A stretch of 64,000 nt of DNA from assembly GCA_946122785.1 (NCBI GenBank), contig CAMGYJ010000006.1, positions 38,398,066 through 38,462,065 on the forward strand. Reading direction: 5' to 3'. A program made the translations under genes and the position numbers. The DNA is from Linum tenue. Its lineage: Eukaryota > Streptophyta > Magnoliopsida > Malpighiales > Linaceae. Positions 23,488 to 35,040 of the stretch are shown here, in pieces (the stretch's first letter is position 1; each line of letters begins with the position of its first letter). Below the pieces are notes generated by a model that had not been told where the DNA came from, searched no databases, and worked only from the letters and a program-made list of their open reading frames with translations.

Positions 23488-25101
23488 CATGAGTGAATCT
23501 CGTGTGCTTATTTGGCATCGTTCTTGAATTATTGCATATAGTCGAGTGCATCCTATTAAGATGAATGAGAGTGCATTTGGATTGTGCAAAAGCCTAGTTC
23601 TCATGTGTGCTTAAATGAATGGAATGTCTTGACTTGGTTACTCTTCGATTACTATTGCCATGCATTGAGTTTGTGAATGTGGAATAGACGATTGGGAGGC
23701 TAGGTAGCCTGTGAGTTTTGAGCCGATCGTTTTTTTAGGGTGTGATAGTTCCCTCTCACCACGGCGTGTAGCATCACAGTTGTCATTATTGAGTAGGATG
23801 GAGGCATAGGATTAGTCCACGCCCAAATGTTGATTGTCCCGAAATGTTTATCCATTAGTCAACCCCTTTAAGCCTTGTGACTTCGAGGGTCGTTCTTATG
23901 TTAGGATCTTCTTGCTTGTGAGCTTAATCGTGTTGATAGAACGACCCCCAATCCATTCTTCATGTCTAAACATGAGTCGTCCTTGTGTCCCGGAGCTCTC
24001 ACTTTCGAGTTCCATTGAGGTTCTAAATAGGAGGATTGTGTGCGGTTCTTGCTAGGAACGGAAAATGAAGTGTAGTGTTGGAGTGAGTTCTTCAAAAAGA
24101 GAGCATCGGTCGCTAAAAGTATAGGTGGCAAAGATTTTACGCTCTAGTACCCCCTCCCCCCCTCAAAAAGAAAAGAAAAAGAAAGAAAAGAGACATGAAA
24201 AAGAGGTAATAAAATGGTGTAAATAAAGTAGAGAGTGCCAAAAAAATCAAAGTGTATGCTTTAGGAGGAGTTTCTTGGCACTCAAACCATTGAGATCCCC
24301 ACATTGTTTTAGAACTCCTTCACTACCAAATCGAAAGGTGATAGCAAGAAAAGACCGAGGAAGAGCGCTTAAATGTAGTTCATGATGGGTTATAGTTTGG
24401 AAGGGAGAAGTAAGGCTTTTGGCCGATGCTAGTGGCCTTTGTTTGTAGAGAAGGTTCTTAATCGAAACCATAGAACCTTCGGGTTTAGGTTGAAGATGTA
24501 GAACCTCATGTTGTGCTTGCCACCACCCAAAAGGCCTTTTCCCCATGTCCAAGACAATTGCCAATCATCTGAACCCGTGTCTAAGACCTACGGACAAGCT
24601 AGTGATGACAACTATCCCGTGAACTCTAGCGTTTAGAGGTTGCCGCCGTGGTGGTGAGATGGTATGGATGAGTGGTGACGATTGTGCACATCTTTTGCAC
24701 CAAGAGGTTCTGGCTCCACTGGTCGAGAGTGAGCGATTCATTCTTGATTCTTGCATGTTCATATCTATCCCGGTGAGGACCTATGTTGCCCCGTTGTCTG
24801 TTCCTTTGACTTGAGTTCTATGCATGGTCGGTTGTGTTTGATTAGTGGCTCGGTTGATACTTGCATTGATTGTGGATAGAATGAGAACTTTTCATTTGCC
24901 CATTTTTTATGCAATTGTATGTCATTTGTGGTTGATGCCGGAATTGTTTGAGACGGTTCGAATGTCGATGCCCAAATAGTCATTTGAGATTCACAACCTT
25001 GTGCCTTTTGAAATGTCCCCTAGCTATCTTTGTAGGTTGAAATATTACCTAGGTTGAGAATGGTTTGCTTGGGGACAAGCTAACGTCTAAGTGTGGGGGA
25101 A
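23488..25101 (+). other. Athila-like 3' internal non-coding region and polypurine tract
   Basis: No intact reading frame. Blocks such as GGAGGCATAGGATTAG (near 23800), TTAGTCAACCC and AGGGTCGTTCT recur at 39565-39680, the 3' region of another element. The stretch ends GGGGACAAGCTAACG then AAGTGTGGGGGA, the polypurine tract that primes plus-strand synthesis, immediately before the LTR at 25102. Confidence 0.65.
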
Positions 25102-25559
25102 TGATTCGGGCCCAAATGTACACATTTTACCCCTCATTTCTTATTCGTTTAGCTTAATATTTCATCGTTCCTCGGCATATTTCACACTAGGTTGTGCTTG
25201 TATTGATACATTTCAGGTCCTAGCACGTGAGTAAGGGTTGAGGTTGAATTTTGGGATAATTGGAGGTCAAAAAGTGCGAAAACCGAAGAAAAGTCCGAAG
25301 TAAAGGCGTCCTAGGAAACATATGCAATTCACGGCCGGACAAGGCAGTTCACGGTCTCATAAGACCGTGAACATGGACCACAAACCGTGAACATCGAGCA
25401 GTCCATGGAGGTTCCAGAAGTTACTGACGACAAGGCAGTTCACGGTCTCAAAGACCGTGAACTGGGACCATTGACTATGAACCCAGGCGAGTGAAGCGGT
25501 GCATTCTAGACGACACTGAGTTCACGGGCTTTCAACCTAAAACACCAAAGGGGATTTCT

Positions 25560-25562
<3 letters not shown>

Positions 25563-25591
<29 letters not shown>
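25563..25591. repeat. (GA)n microsatellite
   Basis: About 14 uninterrupted GA units inside the family D LTR. A matching (TC)n run is at 25681-25699. The inverted LTR copy at 46296-46326 has a similar run. Confidence 0.9.
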
Positions 25592-25593
<2 letters not shown>

Positions 25594-25817
25594 CTAGAGT
25601 GATCTTGGAGCATCATTGGAGGCTTGGGTGGAAGATTCAAGCCTAGAAGAAGAAGATCTTGAGCTCAAATTTGTAATCCCTCTCTCTCTCTCTCTCTCTA
25701 GAAACTCACTCTTTCTCTTGGGTGTTGTACATCCCTAACTAATACTTTGTAATTACTTGTTTAGATTGAATGATTAAGTGTGGGTTTGCACCAATTTGAG
25801 TATTAGAGGTGTTTTCA

Positions 25818-25980
25818 TGGTGATTGTGCATGCTTGTGCTTAGCAATTTAGGGGTTGTGCTTGTTTTGTGCTTAGCATCCTTAGGTTTGTGCATTTTGGT
25901 GCTTAGCAACCTAAGGATTGTGCATAATTGTGCTTAGCACCCTTAGGTTTGTGCATGTTGGTGCTAGCAATCTAATTAGG
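25818..25980 (+). repeat. Minisatellite in LTR family D
   Basis: Four to five units of about 33-37 bp built on TTGTGCTTAGCAACCTTAGG with a GTGCAT spacer. Other Athila-type LTRs here keep only one unit (for example near 20208), so the array expanded in this family. Further down, GTGACAAATNGATCNCTAGT-like units repeat at 26397-26515. Confidence 0.7.
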
Positions 25981-26784
25981 CACCTTAAGCTAGCTTAGAG
26001 AGGAAAATCCCCCTTCCAAGGGAGACTCAATCGAGTTGATTTTCCTTCAGCTTTTTAAGCCACATAACTAGGTTAATTTAGGGCAACCCTCAATGTTGAA
26101 TTAAGCAAATCGGTTAATCGCGATTAAGCTGTCCAACCTTGAGTTGAGTGAGGGAGTAAGTCACCACCGATTGCCTAAACCAAGAGGGCAGAGTGACACG
26201 ACCTACAATGTTTACCTCGGTTTAGCAATCAAGATTGTGGTCTACGACCATATTTGCATCCCTCTATGGTTCGCGGTTACCAGTTTGCATCTAGGTTGGC
26301 TGTGATTAAGCCGCTCAAACTCCGGTTTGGGAGAGAGACCTAGGCAACCACTAGAGCCTGAGTGAGAGGATCAATCCTATCTAGCGAATGCATCCCGTGA
26401 CAAATGGATCACTAGTTGCTCCTCCTAGCCATTCCCCTAGACTTGGTGAGTGGATCGATCCCGTGACAAATCGATCGCTAGTGAATTGATTCCATGACAG
26501 ATTGATCACTAGTTGCTCACCCCCGCGGTTCATAGCCACCTACGCCACATGACTTCATTCAATCCAACGAGTCATGGTAGCTAGTTAGGGGAAAGCAACT
26601 CCTGGGTGGAGCTCCCTTAGTTAGAGTTTTCCTTTATTTACTTTTCCTTTCTAGTTTAGTTTCTAGTTTTCTTAGTTTTAAAACCCAAAACCGTTTTGCT
26701 AGATAACAACTTAAGCGATTGAAGTAGGGGTACATGGACCGGCCCGTGTTGACAATTTAAATACTTGCTCTATATTGCACCCTT

Positions 26785-27498
26785 TAAGCTATGGCTCACA
26801 TGCCAAGGTATGTAAAGTACCTCAAAGGATTCCTTACCAAGAAACCGAAGTTCAAAGACCTCGCCAACGTGACTCTAGACGAGGAGTTCTCGGCCTTCAT
26901 CCTCAACCAGTTGCCCAAGAAGCGACCCGATCCAGGCAGCTTCACAATCCCTCTTAGTATTGGTAACCATCACATAGAAAATGCCATGGCGGATTTAGGA
27001 GAAAGTGTCAATGTGATTCGCTATAAGCTTTTCAAAAGGTTAGACCTAGGTGAACTAAATACCACTAAGCTTAGTGTCACATTATCCGGCCGCACGGTCA
27101 ATCCTAGGGGCATCGTGGATGACATGTTAGTACGAGTGGGCAAGTTTTGCTATCCGACGGATTTTGTGATCCTTGATATAAGTGAGGACTCGGATATGCC
27201 ACTTATACTAGGACGTCCCTTCCTTGCCACCGCCAAGGCATTAATTGATGTTAATTAGGGGACCTTGATTCTTAGGGATGGTGAGGAGAGGATCACTCTT
27301 GAAATTGAACCTAAGGCTAGAAATGAGGATGTGAAGGAGTTGGTTTCAGATGACTTGAATGTGAGTGGAGGAGAGCCTCTCAAGGCGAACCCCATTATTA
27401 CTTGTGTTGCTTGTGATGATGTGAAGCAGGAAGAAGAGAGCTTGGAGGGAAAAGATGAAGCAAGCTTTGGCCCGAAGGAAGGAGAAGGGCAAAGCTAA
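26785..27498 (+). pseudogene. Athila-like gag C-terminus and retropepsin protease
   Basis: The frame from 26791 reads through the gag-protease linker (MPRYVKYLKGFLTKK; LPKKRPDPGSFTIPLSIG) into an aspartic protease. ADLGES stands where Athila proteases have CDLGAS, followed by the flap region and the ILGRPFLATAKALIDV end. A TAG stop at 27256-27258 precedes GTLILRDGEERITLEIE, which continues in another frame to an acidic tail. The protease would cleave the gag-pol polyprotein. No reverse transcriptase, RNase H or integrase follows: the sequence goes straight to the 3' motif at 27643. Confidence 0.8.
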
Positions 27499-27642
27499 GA
27501 TCGTCGACCAAGAAGGCCACCTCATGGTACTTAAGTTGGGAGGCTACAAGCCTTTCCCTGAGAACGTGGCGGGTCCACTCTCAGTGGCATCATGTTCCAA
27601 AACATGATAGATCCGCAACGTCAAGCTAGTAACGTTAACTTA

Positions 27643-27664
27643 GCGCTTGTTGGGAGGCAACCCA
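27643..27664 (+). other. Athila-type conserved motif (GGGAGGCAACCC)
   Basis: GCGCTTGTTGGGAGGCAACC lies after the coding region. The same motif (GCGCTTGGTGGGAGGCAACC) is at 44113-44134. It marks the border between the coding part and the 3' part in Athila-like elements. Its function is not known to me. Confidence 0.6.
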
Positions 27665-27866
27665 ACGTAGGTTTGTTTTCTTTTCCATATTTTCGTTTTT
27701 GTGTGTCGAGTAAAGAGTTCTAGTGATCGAGTGGTATCTCCGTGCCATGTTTTATGGTTTTGCGTTTTGAGGTTGTGTCGTGATCGATAGAAGGCATGGT
27801 GGATTAGGTCGAGTCAACTTTTTTTCAAAAGTGCCCTGTTTTAGCTAAGGTTCAGGGACGGATTGC

Positions 27867-28039
27867 CAGTTCACAGTCTTACAAGACCGTGAACAGGCAA
27901 ACGCGTCTGTGAACAGGGCGCTTACACGAGCTTGCCAGTTGTCGACCACCATAGTTCACGACCGCATTGCTGTGTTCACGGTCTGAACGACCGTGAACTG
28001 GCGAACGCGCCCGTGAACTACCAATGTCATCTATAAAAG
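27867..28039 (+). promoter_or_regulatory. Internal palindrome cluster with TATA box
   Basis: Palindromes such as GTTCACGGTC with GACCGTGAAC (27974-27998), and single arms at 27867-27893 and 28003-28015, are followed by TATAAAAG at 28032-28039. This is the arrangement found in the LTR U3 regions here, but inside an element and 0.8 kb upstream of an ORF. The stretch may be a second promoter or a displaced U3 fragment. Confidence 0.45.
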
Positions 28040-28865
28040 GGGCGTGAACATTGACCCTTCACTTCAGGACCCAAAACTCGCCGGAAAATTCAAATCTCGC
28101 CGGAAAACCACGATTCTCCTACAATTTTCAGGCCATTTCACCCCCTTCTGGCGAGTAAAATCCAAAACAAACCCAATACCCATTCTTCCCATATCAAGGG
28201 CGACCTTCGCCTGGATTTTGGGAGATTTGGGGCAAAAAAATTTCGGCGAGGTCGCCGCCGGTGAGACTCCGACGAGATTCTGGCGAGCTTCTGATGAAGC
28301 TCCTCCTCCCCTTCTCTGGGCTATTTTTCAGCTATTTTTTTGCATTCCTCGCCCTCACCTCACTTCCTCCTACGTCCTACTTGCGTCTCCAGGTAGGTTT
28401 TCTAGCTCTACCTTATTTATTTTTGGGAGAATTGGATTAGGTAGTGAAATGAGGAGAATTGTAGTGCCTTGAATGTTGAACTTAGAATTAGGGTGAGGAA
28501 TTAAGTGAATTACGATGTTTGAATGTATGATTGACTTTGCATGAGCTTAGTGAGCCTTGGTGGACATTTGTGGATTCGAATTTCTTTCATTTGTAGATTT
28601 TGTCCACCAAGTGCTAATTTTTGAATGAATGTGCATTGCTATGCTTGAATGGTGGATGGTAGCCACCTTGGCATGGGTTGGGGTTCAAATATTTTGTGAT
28701 TGATGAACCGTGAAATACCCACAACCATGCCACGGTGTGTTGAGCTTAAATGTTTGAAATCCATAATGGAGATAAGTGTGGGGGGAATTTCTTTTTCCTC
28801 CCAATGAGTTGTGCTTAACGAATTAATGTTTCCACATATGGTGTTTGTTTGCCAAATTTTGCAGG

Positions 28866-29960
28866 AAGATAAGCGGGGAGCACAAGTTCATTAGTTATCT
28901 GGTGAACCATGCGTGGTTTGGCGACAAGTTCGCCTACCAGAGGGATAGCCCGGTCGGGCCACACAAGCGGCTTAACCTGGACACGTTTAACATGTTCAGG
29001 TGCGGAGCTGCAATGTCGGGGGTCGTATGTCACCCCTAGTGGCGCCTGCTGCTCACCATGGATGAGCACATCTATCATGAGCTATGCGTGGAGTTCTACT
29101 CCACGTTCGCCCATGTGGTCCCGACCGGTAAGAAGAGCCGACCGTACGTGGAGTTCATGTTGGGAGGTCAGCCTCGAGTGCTGACCTATGACGCTTTCAC
29201 CCATTCCATGGGGCTCGACCCGACTCATATGAAGATGACTAAGCGGCAGTACACCGTCGACTTTCATTATCAGGCCGCATTTTGAGCCCTCTGCCACCCC
29301 GAGCACGAGCACGAGGAGTACGAGGTGAGCCGCACCAATGCGGTGAAGCTGAGGACTCCCTGGAGGATTCTCCACACGCTGCTCACCCGTTCGGTCGTCC
29401 CCAGCCTGCAGTTGGGACATCTAATGACGAATAGAGGGCTTCAAGCCCTCATCTCCATGAGGCATCCTACGGAGCTGATCCATTTGGGATCCTTGATATC
29501 CACCTCTTTCGCCCGGTGTCTTGTGCGGAACAAGGTGGATATGATGCACATGAGGGACATCATCACGAGGATTGTCCGCCACTTCGCAGTGGATGTGGAG
29601 CGATGCTCCATCATCGGGAGGACCTAGCCCTTCCTAGTGGCTACATTATATAACCAGAAGCTGGTACTTCAGGAGAGGGGCATCGAGTACCTCGATGGGA
29701 TCCGACCTTCGGGAGCCATGCACCCAACAGTTGACCCAACTCTAGTGGAGCCAGATGCAGGGTTTCACCCCTAGAGCAGCCACCTGCTCGAGCACCCGGC
29801 CGGCGCCGATGTCCCACGCTCCAGCACCCTATACCACCACCACCAACAGCTTCATCATCCAGACCAGCCGGTGATCCCCTCGTTCAGAGGATGGATCGCC
29901 TGGAGACTCAGTTTGGGAGAGTGACTTCCCGCCTCCACCGGCAGACCGGCCTCCTTGAGT
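28866..29960 (+). pseudogene. ATHILA ORF-1-like protein, broken
   Basis: A splice-acceptor-like TTTTGCAG at about 28856-28863 opens the frame KISGEHKFISYLVNHAWFGD. A conserved core follows: YHELCVEFYSTFAHV near 29075, then VEFMLGGQPRVLTYDAFTH and MGLD, matching the pattern of the ATHILA ORF-1 family of plant Ty3 elements. Stops near 29037, 29283 and 29626 break it, and frames change around each. Role unknown; it occupies the env-like position downstream of pol. A proline- and histidine-rich tail follows to about 29960. Confidence 0.55.
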
Positions 29961-30017
29961 AGATGGCTCGACGCCAGGGTCTCATTCCCGATGATAAGCC
30001 AGGGCCTTCAACCCAGT

Positions 30018-30328
30018 GAGTGTAGGGCAAACCTCTATCTTGAATTAATCGACTAGGTTAATCGTGATTAAGCCGTGCAACCATCGGTTTGAGTGTGAAG
30101 GTAAGTCAACCCTCAATTGCCTTAACCAAGAGGGCTACTCTATTAGCCTATAATGTATCCCTTGGTTTGGCAATTGAGAGTGTGGTCTTCGACCATAGTT
30201 GCACCTCCTAGCGGTGCACGATTGCCTTGCCCATAACGTCCTATTCGAGTCCACGTGCTATGCTAGTAGTTAGGGGCAAGCGACACCCGAGTGATCCTTC
30301 TCATCTAGAGCTTTCAAACCATTTACCT
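30018..30328 (+). repeat. LTR family A, 3' portion (part 1)
   Basis: From GTGTAGGGCAAACCTC this is nearly identical to 20335-20638. It is the left half of the 5' LTR of element I-b, split by the insertion at 30329-31409. The LTR upstream part is missing and is replaced by the ATHILA ORF region. Confidence 0.8.
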
Positions 30329-31409
30329 AATAATACGATCCTCACCAATACAATTTCGTTGGAAGAGTAAAAAGAGCGAAGCTGATCAAGGTTCAAGATT
30401 CTGCAAAGATTCGAGGTCGAATCTTCTTCAAGAGAGAGGGAATGATGAGATATCAACTACCACGATATTGAATTCTCGTGGTCCAAAAATGAAGATTCGA
30501 ATTTATCGATATAAGGATCAATTGGGAGCATTCTTGATGGATAAATTGTGTTCACAATCTATTTGTTGCTGCCAACTCAAGGAACACGTGAGGTGGAATT
30601 CATTCCATTTGATGGAAAATGACAAAGTGGAAAGCTTTCATTTGATGGTGGCTTGCGTGGGGGAAATTAATCAAGCAAGCAGCTCAAATTGTGCAGCACG
30701 TGAATCCTTGCATGAGCTGTTTTATTTTGTATTCAATTAAATAAGTGGCTGGCTGTTTAATCATGTGGAGAATTATGATGCATGGTCATGGTAATTAAGA
30801 AGAACGTGATTCCAATGCATGGTCATGGCGGGTTGATTTCCGCAGCAGGAAAGGAAAGGCAGAACTCATTGTCCGCCAGGGAGAAGGAAACTTGCACCGG
30901 CCATTTTTGGAGTTTATTTGTAGTTTATTTATTTAAGTATAAATTACCTAGTTAGTTTGGGATTTGTTTTCCTATTCCTTTTAGGTTAGTTTTATATTTT
31001 TGAGACCTCTATAAATAGAGGATTTAAGAGCTACGAATTTTGTACCCAATATTCTATTATCAATTAACTTTCAAGTTTCAAGTTCAAACGAACTGGTTCT
31101 TTGTGCAAGCTTCTGTCGAGAGTGTTCCAGAGGTTTCACGTGTCTCTTATCAACTAGAGAACGCGTCTAGTTGTGGCGAGCTTCTACCCTATATCAATTG
31201 CCCCTTTCCACAAGTTGGTGCTGTCCGATTGGTTTCATATACCAATTGCCCTTCATCACGGTTGGGATTGTCCGATTGATTCCGCATTATCTTTTATTTT
31301 TCGAGTTCAAGAAAGGCGACATCAGAAAATCATAAAAAGATTGTTGAAGCTGCATACTTTGGTCATATAATCCGAGTTCGAGGGTTCTCTTCGGATTTGG
31401 ATCATATCA
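30329..31409 (+). mobile_element. 5'-truncated retroelement insertion: pol tail, PPT and 3' LTR (family B)
   Basis: A 114-bp internal piece ends in the reading frame DSRSNLLQERGNDE, the usual C-terminal tail of plant Ty3 integrase polyproteins. It is followed by a purine tract and an LTR at 30443-31409 (967 bp). The LTR starts TGATGAGATATC and ends ATCATATCA, with a TATA box (TATAAATAG) at 31010-31018. The flanks (TTTACCT and CCTTTGCTTTG) rejoin to the uninterrupted target at 20635-20650 with only a 3-bp CCT overlap. Confidence 0.75.
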
Positions 31410-31606
31410 CCTTTGCTTTGTTTTAATTTAAACCTCATAGTTTTCAACCAAAAACCAATCCTCTAGATAATGTTTCAAGCAATGGAAGTAGGGGTATATG
31501 GGCCAGCCCGGGTTGATATTTAAACATACTTACCCTATATTGCACCCATCTAAGGTTTGTACTTGGGCCTTAGGTGGGATTTTGTTGTGGTATTCGGGAC
31601 GAGTCA
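31410..31606 (+). repeat. LTR family A, 3' end (part 2)
   Basis: Continues the LTR of 30018-30328 and ends GACGAGTCA before the primer site. Nearly identical to 20640-20833. Confidence 0.8.
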
Positions 31607-31612
31607 AGTTTT

Positions 31613-31630
31613 TGGCGCCGTTGCCGGGGA
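31613..31630 (+). other. Primer-binding site, tRNA-Asp type (perfect)
   Basis: TGGCGCCGTTGCCGGGGA is the exact complement of the 3' end of plant tRNA-Asp(GUC) including CCA. It is followed by a leader and gag of element I-b. Confidence 0.9.
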
Positions 31631-31741
31631 CCTTCGGTCCTTTATCTTGAAAAAGTTTTTTGGTGTTAATCTAGCTTTTATTTTTCAGCTTTATTTGTGT
31701 GAGTGCTTTGCTTGTGCTAGACGTGGTGTTGTTCTCTAAGT

Positions 31742-32025
31742 GTGTGCAGGGGGTGCATGACTCGGAGCAGTCTGGCGCCCTTAGTACCACTTGACGAAAA
31801 TATCAACAGGACTCTCCGACTCCTACCGCGGGAGAGGGAGTTAGCGGAAGCAAGGAGGAGAAGTGAAGAAAGGGGACAACAATCGTGTCCTGGAGTTAGT
31901 GGAGTAGAAGTTGAAGGAGTTGATATTGGAGTTGAGATGGCAGAGAACCAAAGAGAAGGAAGAGCCGCCCAACCTAACAACCACAATGATGAGGCGACAT
32001 AGGAGGAAGCCCCAAGGAAAATGGG
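31742..32025 (+). pseudogene. Athila-like gag N-terminus of element I-b
   Basis: Reads MTRSSLAPLVPLDENI, then an Arg/Glu-rich stretch and MAENQREGRAAQPNNHND, with a stop near 32000. The same protein as at 22330-22600, and here the two parts are in one frame. It is interrupted at 32031 by a solo LTR and resumes at 33376. Confidence 0.75.
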
Positions 32026-32030
32026 GTATT

Positions 32031-33370
32031 TGACTCACTCCTACTGTCACTCTAGAAAATGGCCAAGTGTAACCACTTCCTAAAGCGTAGTATAGCGGGT
32101 TTGGGTTTTATTGTCAACCCGGGTCCTAGATGTGATGACTACTCAGTGAATTCGTATTATCTAGCAATGAAACTTTAGTGAAGTTCTAAACTAACAAGCA
32201 AACAAAACAACTAAACGGTTGTATTCAGGTTAAGAGAGGTCACCCGGATATGGTTCCCCCTAGTCTGCAGTTAAGCCGGATTGTAATTACCAAGTTCAAT
32301 TTCTATGATAGTTATACTGCGGAAGGTTCTCAAACAGTCTGAAGTCTCGACTAAAGGTCTTCAGACCCTCTCAATCTGAGTCTCTAGCGGTCGACTAACC
32401 TCCACCGGAGTAAACAGATTGAGGCCCTATGAACAAAACCTCCACTACCGAATTGAATTCGGTACAGAATAGTGAATTGGCTCCTCGACTAAAGTCACCA
32501 ATTCACTACCTTCGATTAAGGATACTCTATCAACCTAGGCAGATATTATCATTCCAGGTCAAAGCAGAAACAACAGGAATTTGATCAGGATTCAAGTCAT
32601 TCAATCATTCAAACCTCAATCGAATATAATCAATTCACAAACTCTGTACTTGGGTTCATACAATCAGACCTAGCATACAAATCTAGGGTTCCCCATACCC
32701 ATATGAATGGGGAAACTACTCCATGGAGAAAGAAGCAAAAGCAGATTCAGACGCGGAAATCATACTGTGAAGTTGGATTTCTGCTCCTGGACGTTTAATC
32801 GCACTTCTCCAAGCTCAAACCGGGCTCCAATGGTGTTGAAGATCGATCTATGGCGCTGGGGAACTCTGGTTCGTCGCTTTCTCTCTCTAGGAATCGATTT
32901 CTCTCTCAAAAACTCGAAACTCTTCAATGTTGGCCTTCTTCTTCCTTATATCAGCTGCCTGGTCGCGATACCCGGTCGAAATACCCGGTCGGGTATTTTG
33001 GGTTTCGACCGGGTATTTTCGCAGCGCACCGTTTCACTTAAGGGAAGAATCCCCGGTCACTCGCCATACTACCCGACCTGGGATTTTGCTGTTGTGCCCG
33101 GGCCCCTCTCTGCTTCTCGGGCGCCCAGAAGTGATGAATACCCGGTCGGGTATTTGGCCACCTGACCGGGTATTTTCCTCCTACAGCCCGCTTTGTCCCA
33201 ACTTTGCTCCTTTCGACCCAGAACTCGTTTCTCCGCCTCGATTCCAACGCCGAGACCTGAAATATGACATAAACACACAACCTAGCGTGAAATCGGCTTA
33301 AAACACGAGATTCCTCATCACAAACGGCTTTAGAAAAGGGGTGAAAACATGTATAATTATCGGTCTATCA
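32031..33370 (-). mobile_element. Solo LTR, family C, with GTATT target duplication
   Basis: GTATT at 32026-32030 and 33371-33375 flanks LTR ends TGACTCAC and TCTATCA. The empty site survives at about 22598-22606 (GGGTATTACATGG). It is 1340 bp and nearly the same as 20983-22311. The palindromes ATACCCGGTC and GACCGGGTAT lie at about 32966-33175. Confidence 0.92.
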
Positions 33371-33375
33371 GTATT

Positions 33376-34885
33376 ACATGCCCCCACGGCTGGCAGACAT
33401 TCAATCGCCTATCTTACACCCACCCGTGGTGGCCAACAACTTCGAAATCAAGCCGGCCCTCGTGACAATGATTCAGAACAATGCTTTGTTCCACGGGCTC
33501 ACAAGTGAATCACCGAGGGAGCATATGCAAAGATTTCTGGAGCTCGCAGGGAGTTTGAAGATAAATGGCGTGCCGGTGGAAGCTTTGCAATTAAGGCTTT
33601 TCCCCTACTCGCTTTCGGGGAAGGCACTTCGATGGCTCAACAATCGACCGCCTCATTCAATTACCTCGTGGGATGATCTTCTCAACAAATTCATTACCCG
33701 CTATTGCCCGCCTTCAAAGACGACCGAGTGGAGAAAGAAGATCACCCATTTCGAGCATGATGATGATGAGACCTTGAGAGATGCTTGGGAAAGATTCTCC
33801 GAATATTTTCTGCAATGCTCTCGCCATGGGTTCAAGGAACAATTTCAGATAGAAACTTTCTACAGTGGACTTATACATGAAGACAAGATCCTCATTGACT
33901 CTATTTGTCAAGGGACGTTGATGAACATGACCCCACCTCAAGTAACCCAGTTGCTCGAAGATATGGCTCTTAAAAGGATATGATTGGAGTTTGACGAGAG
34001 GTGGGAATAGAAGCAATGAAAGAGTAGTGAGAAGTGTGGGAGCAAGTGCTCCACTTGAAGGGAAGCTTGACAGGTTGATCGAGGTAATTCTTGACGATAA
34101 GAAGCAAGGGAAAAGAGCGGTGATATCTTGCTATTGGTGTTCAAGCATGAACCATGAGATGGTGGATTGCCAAGCAATGAAGGAAGCAAGCACTCCGTAG
34201 GAACAAGTCAATTTCGTTGCCAATGCTAAGGGTAACAACCCGTATAGCAATACTTATAACTCCGGGTGGAGAAATCATCCTAACTTTGCTTGGTCGTCCC
34301 CAACTAATCCGAGACCCCCTGGTTTCCAAGGAAATATGGGAAATTATTAACCTCGGCCAACTTTCATCAAACAACGGCCTCAATTTCAAGACTCGAGCTT
34401 CCAACAAGCTTACCAAGCACAAGGTGGTCAAGGGTTTCAACAACAACAACAACCCAACAAGCTATCCAAACTTAAAGACCTTGTGAATACCTTTGTGAGA
34501 AAGAGTGCTCAGAAGTTCGAGAAGATTGAGCAATTTATGGATGTGGCAACTACTAAGTTTACCTAGGTTGAGGAGGGACTCCGAAGCCATCAAGCGAGCC
34601 TTCAAAATTTGGAGGTGCAAATCAACAATCTTACTGGGATCCTCACTGAGAGACCAAAGGGAGCCCTACCCTCTCAAACCATTGCCAACCCCAAAGATCA
34701 AGCCGCGTGCAATTCAATTTACTTGAGGAGCGGGAAGGTTACTCCAGGAGTTGCTGCCAAGGGAGTGATTGAGAAGGAAGACTCCAACCCCAAGGACGGA
34801 GATAAAGAGCCCTCGAAGGGAGAGAAAGAAGTGGCATGGAAGGCATCGCCGATGCCATTAGCACCTTGGGTAGATTGTGTTTTGG
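33376..34885 (+). pseudogene. Athila-like gag with zinc knuckle, element I-b
   Basis: The Retrotrans_gag core runs open from 33378 to 33983 (MIQNNALFHGL, LRLFPYSLSGKALRWL, DDDETLRDAWERF). One frameshift near 33975 moves the frame, which continues with a CCHC zinc knuckle CYWCSSMNHEMVDC at about 34130-34171, the motif that binds element RNA. Then follow NPYSNTYNSGWRNHPNFAWS, a Gln/Asn-rich stretch, LEVQINNLTGILTERPKGAL and SIYLRSG, the standard C-terminal order of Athila gag. Stops lie near 34198, 34348 and 34564. It is cut near 34885, before the protease. Confidence 0.85.
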
Positions 34886-35040
34886 CTGTCAGAACTACGG
34901 TTTGCGGGAGAAGTCTAAGCAACCCTTAATCGATTGGCCAAGAGAGCTACCTCGGCAGCTTGATTCGAAATTGCTATTCCTAGTGACCAAGAGAGTGACG
35001 CTTGTTCACTTGTTGCGCTTCCTACGATTTACAACCGCTT
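34886..35040 (+). other. Unassigned junction segment
   Basis: Sequence between the end of recognisable gag and the next LTR. No family recognised. It may be decayed internal sequence of element III or I-b. Confidence 0.3.

Larger units (their letters stand above)
25102..26784 (+). mobile_element. 3' LTR, family D, end truncated
   Basis: Starts TGATTCGGGCCC right after a polypurine tract. U3 palindromes include GTTCACGGTCT with AGACCGTGAAC at 25347-25372 and again at 25438-25462. A (GA)n run, a (TC)n run and a minisatellite lie inside. Compared with the end seen at 44811-44904, about 80 bp including GCGAGTCA are missing. The sequence switches near 26784 to a protease-coding region, so a deletion joined two elements. 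Confidence 0.75.
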
